A stretch of DNA of 64,000 nucleotides from 66-474 sp035281745 (GTDB lineage Bacteria; Pseudomonadota; Gammaproteobacteria; Xanthomonadales; Rhodanobacteraceae): assembly GCA_035281745.1 (NCBI GenBank), contig DATEDI010000004.1, positions 62,001 through 126,000 of the forward strand, written 5' to 3'. The first letter of the stretch is position 1. The number at the start of each line of letters is the position of its first letter. The notes beneath the pieces are model-generated. The model had not been told where the DNA came from and searched no databases. It was given only the letters and a program-made list of their open reading frames with translations. Both the position numbers and the translations under genes were made by a program. Below, in pieces: positions 43,718 to 53,123 of this stretch.

Positions 43718-43759
43718 GTGCCGTATCATGGGCAGCGCCGAATTTTTCGCGAACATGGC

Positions 43760-45124
43760 ATGAGTGATTTACTGAACATCCTTGGCTCGGTGTGGTGGAT
43801 GATCGTCACCCTGGGCATCCTCGTGACCTTCCACGAGTTCGGCCATTTCTGGGTCGCGCGCCGCTGCGGCGTGAAGGTGCTGCGCTTCTCGATCGGTTTC
43901 GGCAAGGCCATCAAAAGCTGGTACGGCAAGGACGGTACCGAATACTGCGTGGCGTGGATTCCGCTGGGCGGCTACGTGAAGATGCTGGACGCGCGCGAGG
44001 GCGACGTCGATCCGGCGGATCGCCCGCGCGAATTCACCGGCAAGCCGCTCTGGCAACGCATCCTGATCGTGCTGGCCGGACCCGGTTTCAACCTGATCTT
44101 CGCGGTCGCAGCGTTCTGGGCGATGCTGGTGATCGGCAAGCCCGATTTCCAGCCGCTGGTCGGCGACGTCACGCATCTTGCGGCACAAGCCGGCGTCCAG
44201 CGCGGCGACCGGGTGCTGAGCGTCGACGGCCAGGCGATTTCCAACTGGACCGATCTCGGACTCGCGCTCGCCAACGCGGCGCAGACTCGCCAACCCACGC
44301 CGCTGAAGGTGCGCACACCTGCGGGTGACGTGCACTCGCGCGTGTTGCACTTCGACAAATTGCCGGCCCAGCCGAGCGACCAGACCATCGTCGAACAGAC
44401 CGGCATGATGCCGCTGCAACGCAGCCTGCCGCCCGTAGTGGGCAAACTGGTGCCGGACAGCGCGGCCGAAGCCGCCGGCCTGAAACCGGGCGACCGCGTC
44501 GTCAGCATCAACGGCACCGCGATCAGCGACTGGAACCAGTTGACCGACACCACCCGCAAGGATGCCGGTCCCGACCACGCGCTGGCACTGGTGGTGATGC
44601 GCGACGGCCAACGCATGTCGATATCGCTGCAGCCGCGCCTGACCAGCGAACCCGATGGCAGCAAGGTCTGGGCGATCGGCATTTATGCGAAACCGGGCAT
44701 GGCGGCGTACGACACGGTGTTGCGGCGAGGGCCGCTGGCGGCCGTGCCGGCGGCTGTCGAACAGATGTGGGACCTCACCGCCACCACCGTGAAGATGCTG
44801 GGCCACATGCTGACCGGTTCGGCGTCGCTGTCCAACCTCTCCGGCCCGATCTCGATCGCGCAGTACGCGCAGACCTCGGCGGAAATGGGACCGGCGTGGT
44901 TCCTGTATTTCCTCGGCATCATCTCGCTCAGCCTCGGCATCATGAACCTGCTGCCGATCCCGATCCTCGACGGCGGCCACTTGCTCTATTACCTGATCGA
45001 GCTGGTCAAGGGCAGCCCGTTGTCCGAACGCGCGATGGCGGCCGGGCAATACATGGGCATGGCATTGCTGGTGATGCTGATGGGCCTGGCGTTCTACAAC
45101 GACATCCTGCGCGTACTCTCATGA
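43760..45124 (+). CDS. rseP: Site-2 intramembrane zinc protease RseP
   Basis: Cleaves anti-sigma factor RseA (sigma-E stress response) and signal peptide remnants in the inner membrane. The 454-residue protein has the zinc motif HEFGH at residues 25-29 in the first membrane helix and two tandem PDZ domains (about 120-205 and 215-310, the latter with LVPDSAAEAAGLKPGDRVVS). The third zinc ligand is in MNLLPIPILDGGHLLYYL. The start MSDLLNILGSVWWM sits right before the first helix. It precedes bamA by 136 nt. Confidence 0.95.
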   Translation: MSDLLNILGSVWWMIVTLGILVTFHEFGHFWVARRCGVKVLRFSIGFGKAIKSWYGKDGTEYCVAWIPLGGYVKMLDAREGDVDPADRPREFTGKPLWQRILIVLAGPGFNLIFAVAAFWAMLVIGKPDFQPLVGDVTHLAAQAGVQRGDRVLSVDGQAISNWTDLGLALANAAQTRQPTPLKVRTPAGDVHSRVLHFDKLPAQPSDQTIVEQTGMMPLQRSLPPVVGKLVPDSAAEAAGLKPGDRVVSINGTAISDWNQLTDTTRKDAGPDHALALVVMRDGQRMSISLQPRLTSEPDGSKVWAIGIYAKPGMAAYDTVLRRGPLAAVPAAVEQMWDLTATTVKMLGHMLTGSASLSNLSGPISIAQYAQTSAEMGPAWFLYFLGIISLSLGIMNLLPIPILDGGHLLYYLIELVKGSPLSERAMAAGQYMGMALLVMLMGLAFYNDILRVLS

Positions 45125-45260
45125 GCAAGCCAGCCATGTCTTGCACCACCCGCCAAGGGCTTTCCTTGCGTGTGGTCTGAGACGCGCCGCTTTCCCGTGC
45201 GCGGCCGCGCCTGTACGATGCACGGTTTGCATGGCAAATCCTGACTTTCCGGAACCGACG

Positions 45261-47672
45261 ATGAAGCGAGTCGCCGCACTGATCCTGTTCGCCGCCCTCT
45301 CCGCACCCGTGGCGGCGTATGCCTTCCAGCCCTTCACGGTCAGCGACATCCGCATCGAGGGCCTGCAGCGCATCGCGGCCGGCACGGTGCTGAGCTATCT
45401 GCCGATCGAGCCCGGCCAGACGATGACCGACTCGACGGCGCAGAAAGCCATCGAGGATCTTTTCAAGACCGGCTTTTTCAACAACGTCGAGCTGGAACGC
45501 CAGGGCAGCATCCTGATTGTGAAGGTCACAGAGCGCCCGTCCATCGCCAGCCTCACCGTGCGCGGCAACAAGGACATCAAGACCGACCAGTTGATGAAGG
45601 GCTTGAAGTCGGCGGGCCTGGCCGAGGGCCAGACGTTCGACCGCCTCACCCTCGACCAGATGCGCCAGCAACTGATCGCGCAGTACAACGATCGCGGCAA
45701 GTACAACGTTACGGTCGAACCGCACGTCACCAACCTCGACCGCAATCGCGTCTCGATCGACATCGAAATCCATGAGGGCAAGGCCTCGACGATCCAGGAA
45801 ATCAACATCGTCGGCAACCAGGCATTCACCGACAACCAGATCCGCGACGACTGGGAATCGGGTACGCCCAACTGGACCTCGTGGTATTCCAACAACGACC
45901 AGTACTCACGCGAGAAGCTTTCGGGCGACCTCACCAAGCTGTCGTCGTATTACCTCGACCGCGGCTACGCCGATTTCAACATCAGTTCGGCGCAAGTCAC
46001 CATCAGCCCCGACAAGCGCGACATCTACATCGCCGCGGCCGTCCACGAGGGCGAGATCTACAAGATTTCCGACATCCATCTGCTCGGCACGCTGATCCTG
46101 CCGGAAGATGCGCTGCGCAAGGTGCTGCGCATCGAGCAGGGCGAGGTGTTCGACCGCCACAGCATCGAGCTTTCCTCGGATGCGATCACCGACGTGCTGT
46201 CCAACATCGGTTACGCGTTCGCCAAAGTGTCGCCGATTCCGAAAGTGGATGAAAAGAACCACACGGTCGATCTGACCTTCTTCGTCGATCCGGGTCCGCG
46301 CGTGTACGTGCGCCGGATCAACTTCAAGGGCAACACCAGTACCCAGGACCAGATCCTGCGCCGCGAGATGCGCCAGTACGAGGGTGCGTGGTATTCGCAG
46401 GCCGCGATCGATCGTTCCAAGGTGCGCCTGCAGCGCCTCGGCTTCTTCAGGGACGTCAACGTCGATACCGTCAAGGTGCCGGGCACGACGGACGAAGTGG
46501 ACCTGAACGTCAAGGTCACCGAGGAATCGTCCGGCCAGTTCCAGTTCGGCGTCGGCTACTCGCAGGTATCGGGCATCATCCTCTCGACCTCGATTTCCAA
46601 CAACAACTTCCTCGGCACCGGCAATCGCGTGTCGGCAACATTCCAGAAGAGCCTGTTCCTCAAGCAGTACCAGGTTTCGTTCTTCGATCCGTACCTCACC
46701 GACAGCGGCATCGGCATCGGCTACAGCGCCAGCGTGTTGAAGTTGAACCAGGGCGAGCAGAACATCGCTTCCTATCTCTCGGATACCGATTCGTTCTCGA
46801 CGTACCTGAGCTTCCCCATCAGCGAAACCGACAGCATCAATGCCGGCATCGGCGTCAACAAGACCAGGTTGGACCTGATCCCGGGCTACACGCCGCAGGT
46901 GTTCTTCGACCAGATCTACAAGATCGGCCACTACACCATCCACGAGACGCCGCTGACGCTTTCCTACTCGCACGACACGCTCAACAGGTTCTTCAAGCCG
47001 ACCCGCGGCGGGCTGCAGCAAGTCAGCGCGGAAATCGGGCTGCCCGGCGGCACCGTGCCGTACTACAAGCTGACCTTGTCCACCAGCGACTACTTCCCGC
47101 TGCCGTTCGGCTTCACCGCCCACATGTCGGGCACGCTCGGCTATGGCAAGGCCTATTCCAAGGATGTGTCGGTGCAGTACGCCGACAGCCAGGGCAACAT
47201 CCGCACGATGTCGTTCCCGTTCTTCCAGAACTACTACGCCGGTGGCGTGCGCGACGTACGCGGCTTCGAGGACAACACGCTGGGTCCGCGCATCTGTTCC
47301 GGGCTGATCGGTGCGAACGGCAAGGCTGATCCGACCGCCGTTTCCGTCAACGGCACCTGCATCGGCGGCAGCTACTATCGCCCGCAGCCGGTCGGCGGCG
47401 CGTTCAAGGTGATGGGCAGCGGCGAACTGGTGCTGCCGTTCTTCAAGGACAACCCCAAGGCGCGCATTTCGCTGTTCGCCGACGTGGGCAACGTGTTCGC
47501 CGGCTATAACGACTTCAACGCCTCGGACCTGCGCGCCTCGGTCGGCATTTCGCTGCAGTGGATCGCGCCGGTCGGGCCGATCGTGATCAACCTGGCGCAG
47601 CCGGTCCGCGACAAGCCGGAAGACAAGCCGTACGAAGAGCGCTTGCAGTTCTACTTCGGCCGCACGTTTTAG
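45261..47672 (+). CDS. bamA: Outer membrane protein assembly factor BamA
   Basis: Core of the complex that inserts beta-barrel proteins in the outer membrane. The 803-residue protein has a signal peptide (ending near VAAYAF), five POTRA domains (about 22-425; the first begins FTVSDIRIEGLQRIAAGTVL) and a 16-strand barrel. The L6 loop motif VRGF is in GGVRDVRGFEDNTLGPR. The last strand ends LQFYFGRTF, with the terminal Phe needed for its own assembly. In many relatives skp lies between bamA and lpxD; it is absent here. Confidence 0.97.
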   Translation: MKRVAALILFAALSAPVAAYAFQPFTVSDIRIEGLQRIAAGTVLSYLPIEPGQTMTDSTAQKAIEDLFKTGFFNNVELERQGSILIVKVTERPSIASLTVRGNKDIKTDQLMKGLKSAGLAEGQTFDRLTLDQMRQQLIAQYNDRGKYNVTVEPHVTNLDRNRVSIDIEIHEGKASTIQEINIVGNQAFTDNQIRDDWESGTPNWTSWYSNNDQYSREKLSGDLTKLSSYYLDRGYADFNISSAQVTISPDKRDIYIAAAVHEGEIYKISDIHLLGTLILPEDALRKVLRIEQGEVFDRHSIELSSDAITDVLSNIGYAFAKVSPIPKVDEKNHTVDLTFFVDPGPRVYVRRINFKGNTSTQDQILRREMRQYEGAWYSQAAIDRSKVRLQRLGFFRDVNVDTVKVPGTTDEVDLNVKVTEESSGQFQFGVGYSQVSGIILSTSISNNNFLGTGNRVSATFQKSLFLKQYQVSFFDPYLTDSGIGIGYSASVLKLNQGEQNIASYLSDTDSFSTYLSFPISETDSINAGIGVNKTRLDLIPGYTPQVFFDQIYKIGHYTIHETPLTLSYSHDTLNRFFKPTRGGLQQVSAEIGLPGGTVPYYKLTLSTSDYFPLPFGFTAHMSGTLGYGKAYSKDVSVQYADSQGNIRTMSFPFFQNYYAGGVRDVRGFEDNTLGPRICSGLIGANGKADPTAVSVNGTCIGGSYYRPQPVGGAFKVMGSGELVLPFFKDNPKARISLFADVGNVFAGYNDFNASDLRASVGISLQWIAPVGPIVINLAQPVRDKPEDKPYEERLQFYFGRTF

Positions 47673-47708
47673 GTCTTGCAGCCGCGCTTGCGCCCGGCTG
47701 CAAGACCT
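47671..47708 (+). terminator. Hairpin at the end of bamA
   Basis: A perfect 14-bp stem, AGGTCTTGCAGCCG (47671-47684) with CGGCTGCAAGACCT (47695-47708), starts inside the bamA stop codon. There is no T-run, so it may protect the message end or aid termination weakly. Confidence 0.5.
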
Positions 47709-47737
47709 GAACGAGAACCTCACACCCCACAACTCCG

Positions 47738-47788
47738 GTCAGGCCATTGCACTGCAATGGCCTGACCGCCCCCCTTGACCCAAGGGGA
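47738..47788. repeat. Two adjacent palindromes between bamA and lpxD
   Basis: GTCAGGCCATTGCA and its complement at 47753-47766 make a 14-bp perfect palindrome around one base. It is followed by CCCCTTG-ACC-CAAGGGG (about 47771-47787). A TACAAT box at 47810-47815 may belong to an lpxD promoter, but no well-spaced -35 is seen. These could be protein-binding sites or repeat remnants. Confidence 0.5.
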
Positions 47789-47880
47789 CTGAAACAGCGC
47801 GTGCGTCGATACAATTCAGGCGCGGCACATGCAAGCACTACCATGCGCGTGCCCCGAAATCCTCCCAGGCCCAGGGGCGA

Positions 47881-48927
47881 ATGGAACGATCAACCGGCTA
47901 CCGCATCGACGAACTGGCGCGCCGCTTCGGACTGGAAGCACGCGGTGACGCGTCGCGCGTTATCCACGGCGTCGCGCCCTTGGCGCGCGCGCAATCCGGG
48001 CACCTGGCCTTTCTCGCCAACTCGCGCTACGTGGCCGATCTGGCGCACACCAGCGCCGGCGTGGTCGTGTTGCGGAGCGAACACGCGGACGCGAGCCCGG
48101 CGTCGGTGCTGATCGCCAGGGATCCTTATCTCGCCTACGCGCGCATCGCCTCACTGTTCGAGCATCCGCCCGCCAAGCCGCCCGGTGTCCACCCGAGCGC
48201 GGTGATCGCGGACAGCGCCACGGTCGATCCGTCCGCGAGCATTGGTCCGTATTGCGTGATCGACGCGGGCGCCATCATCGAAGCTGGCGCGAGTCTCGGG
48301 CCGGGCTGCGTGATCGGGCCGGATTGCACCGTCGGCGCACAATCGCATCTGGCTGCGCGCGTCACGCTGGTCACGCGCGTGACGCTGGGCAAGCGCGTGT
48401 TGATCCATGCCGGCGCGGTGCTGGGCGCGGACGGCTTCGGCATCGCGCGCGATCACGACGGCTGGGTCAAGGTGCCGCAGCTCGGCGGCGTGCGCGTCGG
48501 CGACGATTGCGAAATCGGCGCCAACACCACGATCGATCGCGGCGCCCTTGAAGACACCGTACTCGAAGACGATGTCCGACTCGACAACCTGATCCAGATC
48601 GCGCATAACGTCCGCATCGGTGCGCACAGCGCGCTGGCCGGCTGCGCGGCAGTTGCAGGCAGCGCCATCATCGGCCGCGATTGCCTGATCGGAGGCGGCG
48701 CTGGCGTACTCGGTCACCTCGAAATTGCCGATGGCGTTACCATCACGGCGAGAACGCTGGTGACCCATTCCATCCGCGCTGCCGGCGTATATTCTTCCGG
48801 CGCGCCGGTCGAGGAAAACCGCGCGTGGCGCCGCAACGCCGCGCGCATGCGCCAGCTCGACGGCATGGCGCGTCGCATCGCGGCGCTTGAAAAACAACTC
48901 GAAGCATTGATCAAGGAACGCAATTGA
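47881..48927 (+). CDS. lpxD: UDP-3-O-acylglucosamine N-acyltransferase
   Basis: Third step of lipid A synthesis: adds the N-linked hydroxyacyl chain. The 348-residue protein has the N-terminal uridine-binding domain (to about 100), a left-handed beta-helix of hexapeptide repeats (VHPSAVIADSATVDPSASIG onward) and the C-terminal helical extension (ARMRQLDGMARRIAALEKQL). The catalytic His is in LDNLIQIAHNVRIG. lpxD overlaps fabZ by 1 nt. Confidence 0.96.
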   Translation: MERSTGYRIDELARRFGLEARGDASRVIHGVAPLARAQSGHLAFLANSRYVADLAHTSAGVVVLRSEHADASPASVLIARDPYLAYARIASLFEHPPAKPPGVHPSAVIADSATVDPSASIGPYCVIDAGAIIEAGASLGPGCVIGPDCTVGAQSHLAARVTLVTRVTLGKRVLIHAGAVLGADGFGIARDHDGWVKVPQLGGVRVGDDCEIGANTTIDRGALEDTVLEDDVRLDNLIQIAHNVRIGAHSALAGCAAVAGSAIIGRDCLIGGGAGVLGHLEIADGVTITARTLVTHSIRAAGVYSSGAPVEENRAWRRNAARMRQLDGMARRIAALEKQLEALIKERN

Positions 48928-49394
48928 TGAACCCGACCACCGCCCCCGTGAAACTGCCGGTCGACGCGGAGCAGATCGCGGCCATCCTGCCGCACCGTTA
49001 TCCGTTTCTTCTGGTCGACCGGGTGGTCGAACTGGTGCCGGGGCAAAGCATCGTCGCGATCAAGAACGTGACGATCAACGAGCCATTTTTCGAGGGGCAC
49101 TTCCCAGGCCACCCGGTGATGCCGGGCGTGCTGATCGTGGAAGCGCTGGCGCAGGCCTCGGGCTTGCTGATCGGCTTGTCAGGCACGATGACGGACAAGG
49201 ACGACCGCATCTTTTACCTCGCCAAGGTCGACAACGCCCGTTTCCTCAAGCCGGTGGTGCCTGGCGATCAACTGCGCCTCGAGGTTCAATTGAAACGCCG
49301 CCTCCGCAGCATGGGCATTTTCACCGCACGCGCACGCGTGGATGGCGCGGACGCCGCGACCTGCGAACTGATGTGCGCGGAAACCACGCGGTGA
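48927..49394 (+). CDS. fabZ: 3-hydroxyacyl-ACP dehydratase FabZ
   Basis: Dehydrates 3-hydroxyacyl-ACP in fatty acid elongation and competes with LpxA/LpxD for its substrate. The 155-residue hot-dog-fold protein has the conserved LPHRYPFLLVDRVVEL, the catalytic His in FFEGHFPGHPVMPGVLIVEA and Glu in the same motif, and the RIFYLAKVDNARFLKPVVPG strand. ATG at 48927 shares one base with the lpxD stop; a TTG one codon earlier is possible. Confidence 0.96.
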   Translation: MNPTTAPVKLPVDAEQIAAILPHRYPFLLVDRVVELVPGQSIVAIKNVTINEPFFEGHFPGHPVMPGVLIVEALAQASGLLIGLSGTMTDKDDRIFYLAKVDNARFLKPVVPGDQLRLEVQLKRRLRSMGIFTARARVDGADAATCELMCAETTR

Positions 49395-50167
49395 GCAACA
49401 TCCACCCGAGCGCGATCATCGACACGGGCGCGGAGCTCGCCGACGATATCGCGGTCGGGCCGCTTGCCGTGATCGGCGCGGAAGTCGAGATCGGCCCCGG
49501 CAGCCGCGTCGATGCGCATGCGCTGGTCCGGGGCCCTACCCGCATCGGAAAGAACAACCACATCGGTGCGTACGCCTCGATCGGCGGCGATCCGCAGGAC
49601 AAGAAATACCACGGCGAGCGCAGCCGGCTGGAAATCGGCGAAGGCAACACCTTCCACGAGTTCGTCACCATCAATCGCGGCACCGACGAAGGCGGCGGCG
49701 CCACCCGCATCGGCGATGACAACTGGATCATGGCCTACGTGCACGTCGCGCACGACTGCCACATCGGCAGCCACACCATCTTCGCCAACAACGCCACGCT
49801 CGCCGGCCACGTCGAGGTGGGCGACCACGTGGTGCTGGGCGGGTTCGCGGGTGTGCACCAGTTCTGCAAGATCGGCGCGCACGCCTTCGCCGCGATGTTC
49901 TCGGCGATCAACCGCGACGTGCCGCCTTTCATCTACGTCGCCGGCCAGTTCGCAGTGCCGCGCGGCGTCAACGCCGAAGGCCTGAAGCGCCGCGGCTTCG
50001 ATGCGGGACGCATCGCCGCCATCAAACGCGCCTACCGCACGCTTTACATGTCGCACAAGACGCTGGAAGACGCCCGCACCGCGCTCGCCGGGCAGGCCGG
50101 CGCCAGCGAGGACGTGCGCGCGTTCTGCGATTTCATCGATCGCAGCGAACGGTCGCTGGTGCGGTAA
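49391..50167 (+). CDS. lpxA: UDP-N-acetylglucosamine acyltransferase
   Basis: First step of lipid A synthesis: transfers 3-hydroxyacyl from ACP to UDP-GlcNAc. The 258-residue protein is a left-handed beta-helix (IHPSAIIDTGAELADDIAVG and repeats). The catalytic His is in AYVHVAHDCHIG, and the helical C-terminus recognises ACP. GTG at 49391 overlaps the fabZ stop (GTGA), and the gene overlaps lpxB by one base, so lpxD-fabZ-lpxA-lpxB are tightly coupled. Confidence 0.96.
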   Translation: MSNIHPSAIIDTGAELADDIAVGPLAVIGAEVEIGPGSRVDAHALVRGPTRIGKNNHIGAYASIGGDPQDKKYHGERSRLEIGEGNTFHEFVTINRGTDEGGGATRIGDDNWIMAYVHVAHDCHIGSHTIFANNATLAGHVEVGDHVVLGGFAGVHQFCKIGAHAFAAMFSAINRDVPPFIYVAGQFAVPRGVNAEGLKRRGFDAGRIAAIKRAYRTLYMSHKTLEDARTALAGQAGASEDVRAFCDFIDRSERSLVR

Positions 50168-51399
50168 TGTCCTCGCAGCACGAACGGGGGGTGGGCAACC
50201 GGTCGGATCCGGCATCCGGACCGTTGTTCGCGCTGGTGGCGGGCGAGGACTCCGGCGACCAACTCGGCGCCGAGCTGATCGAAGCCTTGCGCGCGCGCTT
50301 TCCGGACGCGCGCTTCGCGGGCGTCGGCGGCCCGCGCATGCGCGCAGTCGGTTTCGATGCATGGCACGACATCGCAGAACTCTCGGTGATGGGGCTGGCG
50401 GAAGTGTTGCGTCACCTGCCCCGCCTGTTGCGGCTGCGGAAATCGATCGCGGAACGGCTGACGGCGCTGCAGCCGGACGCCTTCATCGGCATCGACGCGC
50501 CTGATTTCAATCTGGGCCTGGAAAAGCGACTGAAGCAGGCGGGTATCCGAACCGTGCACTACGTCAGCCCGTCGATCTGGGCGTGGCGCGAAAATCGCGC
50601 CCGGAAGATCGGCGAGTCCGCCGATCGGGTGCTGTGCCTGTTTCCGATGGAACCCGCGATCTATGCAAAACACGGTGTCGACGCCCGCTTCGTGGGCCAT
50701 CCGCTGGCGGACCGGTTTGCGCTGGTGCCGGATCGCGACGCCGCGCGCAAGGCCATCGGTCTCGACACCGAAGCGCCGGTTCTCGCCGTGTTGCCCGGCA
50801 GCCGCCTCTCGGAAATCCACCGATTGGGCAGCATTTTCCTCGACGCCGCGCGGCGCGTGACGGCACAAATGCCGGGTCTGCGGATCGTGATTCCGGCGGC
50901 GAACGAAAGATGTCGCCTCGAACTTGAAAAGCTGTTGCGCAGTTCAGAATCCGGTGCACAGGTCACGAGCCCCGTGCTGCTCGACGGCCAAGCCCATCGC
51001 GCCATGGTCGCGGCCGACGTGGTGTTGCTGGCTTCCGGCACCGCCGCGCTCGAAGCCATGCTCGCGAAGCGCCCGATGGTGGTCGGCTACCGGATCGCGC
51101 CGTTCACGCACGCCGTCGTCAAGGGGCTCGGCATGTTGAAGACCCATGTCTATTCGCTGCCGAACGTGCTTGCTGGCCGGACACTCGTGCCCGAACTGAT
51201 GCAAGGCGATTGCACGCCCCAACGCCTCGCCGACGCGATCCTCGAACTGTTTCGAGACACCGACCGACGCGACGAGATGGTGCATGAATTCGAACGCACG
51301 CACCTTTCGCTGCATACTGGCGGTGGCGCCGCCGCAAGCGCGGCGCGCGCCATCGAACAATTGCTGATCCCGCACGCAGCGGAGTGGACACAGCCATGA
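50167..51399 (+). CDS. lpxB: Lipid A disaccharide synthase
   Basis: Joins lipid X and UDP-diacylglucosamine to make the lipid A disaccharide. The 410-residue GT19 enzyme shows FALVAGEDSGDQLGAELIEA, GLAEVLRHLPRLLRLRKSIA, FIGIDAPDFNLGLEKRLKQA and VHYVSPSIWAWRENRARKI. The C-terminal nucleotide domain includes LPGSRLSEIHRLG and LLASGTAALEAML. It has a 17-residue N-terminal extension. The stop overlaps the next ATG (ATGA). Confidence 0.96.
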   Translation: MSSQHERGVGNRSDPASGPLFALVAGEDSGDQLGAELIEALRARFPDARFAGVGGPRMRAVGFDAWHDIAELSVMGLAEVLRHLPRLLRLRKSIAERLTALQPDAFIGIDAPDFNLGLEKRLKQAGIRTVHYVSPSIWAWRENRARKIGESADRVLCLFPMEPAIYAKHGVDARFVGHPLADRFALVPDRDAARKAIGLDTEAPVLAVLPGSRLSEIHRLGSIFLDAARRVTAQMPGLRIVIPAANERCRLELEKLLRSSESGAQVTSPVLLDGQAHRAMVAADVVLLASGTAALEAMLAKRPMVVGYRIAPFTHAVVKGLGMLKTHVYSLPNVLAGRTLVPELMQGDCTPQRLADAILELFRDTDRRDEMVHEFERTHLSLHTGGGAAASAARAIEQLLIPHAAEWTQP

Positions 51400-53123
51400 G
51401 CCTCGCGAGCAATCTGCGCTTCCTGCGCTGGGGCAACGGGTGGCGCGTCGCCCTCGCCTTGCTCGTCGTGCTCGTGACAGTGTGGCTGGGCCCACTGGGC
51501 GAACACACGGTGCTCGAATCCGCATTCGCGGCATGCATCCTCGCGGGATCGATCCTGCTCGCGATCGCCGCCAGCCGACGCCTGACATTCGGCGTGGTCG
51601 TCGGTTGCCTGCCGATGTTGCTGCTGGTGATCGCCGCCGAGCTGAAATTCCGTTACCTATCGACGCCGCTGCTGGCCCCCGACCTCGTCTACTACTTCAA
51701 CGCGGAAATCGCCGAGACGCTGCTGCGTTACCCGTTCATCATCGGGGCGATCGTGGCGGCGATCGTACTGGTACCGCTGCTGCTGGTGCTGCTCTGGCGT
51801 GGCGACATCCGGTTCGCGCGGAAATTCCCCGGCCAGCGCGCGATTACCCTCGTCGCTGCCGTCGCGCTCCTCGCCGTAACCCTGTACCCGCACGGGCCGT
51901 TCGCGCAGGTGTACGACAAGGGTGTGTGGCAGGCGATGATCGACAAGAGCTTCGTGTCGGATTTCATCGTTTCGATCCCGAATGCGCGCGTCAACGAACC
52001 GCCGTTTCTTCCGGGTGACGCGACACGTGACGATTGGCACGATCTCGCCGACGCGGAGACCAATGCCGCGCATCGGCCCGACATCATCGCGGTGCTGGAG
52101 GAAAGCACGTTCGATCCGCGCATGCTGACCGCGTGCAAATCGAAACTGTGCGACGCGCGCATGTTCCACGCCGACGCCGACACCATCGCGCACGGCTGGA
52201 TGAACGTGCACACCTGGGGCGGCGGCACCTGGACCAGCGAATTCGCCTTCCTGTCCGGGCTGCCGCACACACTGTTCGGGCCGGCCGGCGTCTACGCGCC
52301 GTTCAATCTCGCCCCGCGCATCCGCTTCACGCTGCCGCGCCTGCTGGACGCCGACGGTTACCGTACCGTCGGCATCTATCCCACCGACGGCGACTTCATG
52401 AATGGCCGCGACGCCTATGCCGACTACGGCTTCGACGCGTTCTACGGCGGCCGCGAGCTGAAACTTGGCTGGGGCGCGACCGATGCCGAAGTATTTCGCG
52501 CGTTCGAGCACGTGTTCGAAGCGGAACGTGCAAAGGCGCACGGCAAGCCGCTGTTCGTGTTCATGCTGACGCTGCATCAGCATGGTCCGCACATGACGCC
52601 GCTCTCCGAGTTGCCGGCGCCGTACGACAAGCCGCTGTTCACGGGCAAGCTCGCACCCGGCAACGCGGCGCTGGACGATTGGCTTAACCTCAACCTCACC
52701 AATTACCTGCAGCGCCTGTCGATGTCGGACGCGGCGATGGCGAAGCTGGAGGGCTTCCTGCGCCATGACGGACGACCGGTGCTACTGTTGCATTTCGGTG
52801 ACCACCAGCCCTCGTTCGATGGCGCGATCAACACGCTCGCCAAGACGGTGCCGCCGGCGGTACCCGATCCACAGTACGTGACGTATTACATGTTGAAGGG
52901 TTTCAATTTGCCGGTGCGGCCGGAAAATTATCCGGTGCTCGACATCAGCTATCTGGCGTCGCTGCTGCTGGACGCCGCGAACCTGCCGCGCAACCCGTTC
53001 TTCATCGCCAACACGCTGTTGCGCGACCGTTGCGACGGCCACGATCTCGACTGCCGCAATGCGGCGCTGCGCGACTCCTACCGCGCGTATGTGTTCGGGG
53101 ACCTGCATGACCTTGCCGATTGA
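51396..53123 (+). CDS. Membrane sulfatase / LtaS-like phosphotransferase-fold protein
   Basis: A 575-residue protein with four to five N-terminal membrane helices (to about 180) and a periplasmic alkaline-phosphatase-superfamily domain. PDIIAVLEESTFDPRML holds the first metal acid. HTWGGGTWTSEFAFLSGLPH holds the likely nucleophile Thr before SEF, as in lipoteichoic acid synthase and phosphoglycerol/phosphoethanolamine transferases. LLLHFGDHQPSF holds the late Asp-His metal ligands. It sits between lpxB and rnhB, overlapping both (ATGA; 17 nt), so addition of a phospho-group to lipid A, LPS or periplasmic glucan is a fair guess, not proven. Confidence 0.85.
   Translation: MSLASNLRFLRWGNGWRVALALLVVLVTVWLGPLGEHTVLESAFAACILAGSILLAIAASRRLTFGVVVGCLPMLLLVIAAELKFRYLSTPLLAPDLVYYFNAEIAETLLRYPFIIGAIVAAIVLVPLLLVLLWRGDIRFARKFPGQRAITLVAAVALLAVTLYPHGPFAQVYDKGVWQAMIDKSFVSDFIVSIPNARVNEPPFLPGDATRDDWHDLADAETNAAHRPDIIAVLEESTFDPRMLTACKSKLCDARMFHADADTIAHGWMNVHTWGGGTWTSEFAFLSGLPHTLFGPAGVYAPFNLAPRIRFTLPRLLDADGYRTVGIYPTDGDFMNGRDAYADYGFDAFYGGRELKLGWGATDAEVFRAFEHVFEAERAKAHGKPLFVFMLTLHQHGPHMTPLSELPAPYDKPLFTGKLAPGNAALDDWLNLNLTNYLQRLSMSDAAMAKLEGFLRHDGRPVLLLHFGDHQPSFDGAINTLAKTVPPAVPDPQYVTYYMLKGFNLPVRPENYPVLDISYLASLLLDAANLPRNPFFIANTLLRDRCDGHDLDCRNAALRDSYRAYVFGDLHDLAD

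Noticed and set aside
45906..47732. A 608-codon minus-strand frame opposite bamA
   Set aside because: Antisense to BamA with no family similarity; shadow frame.
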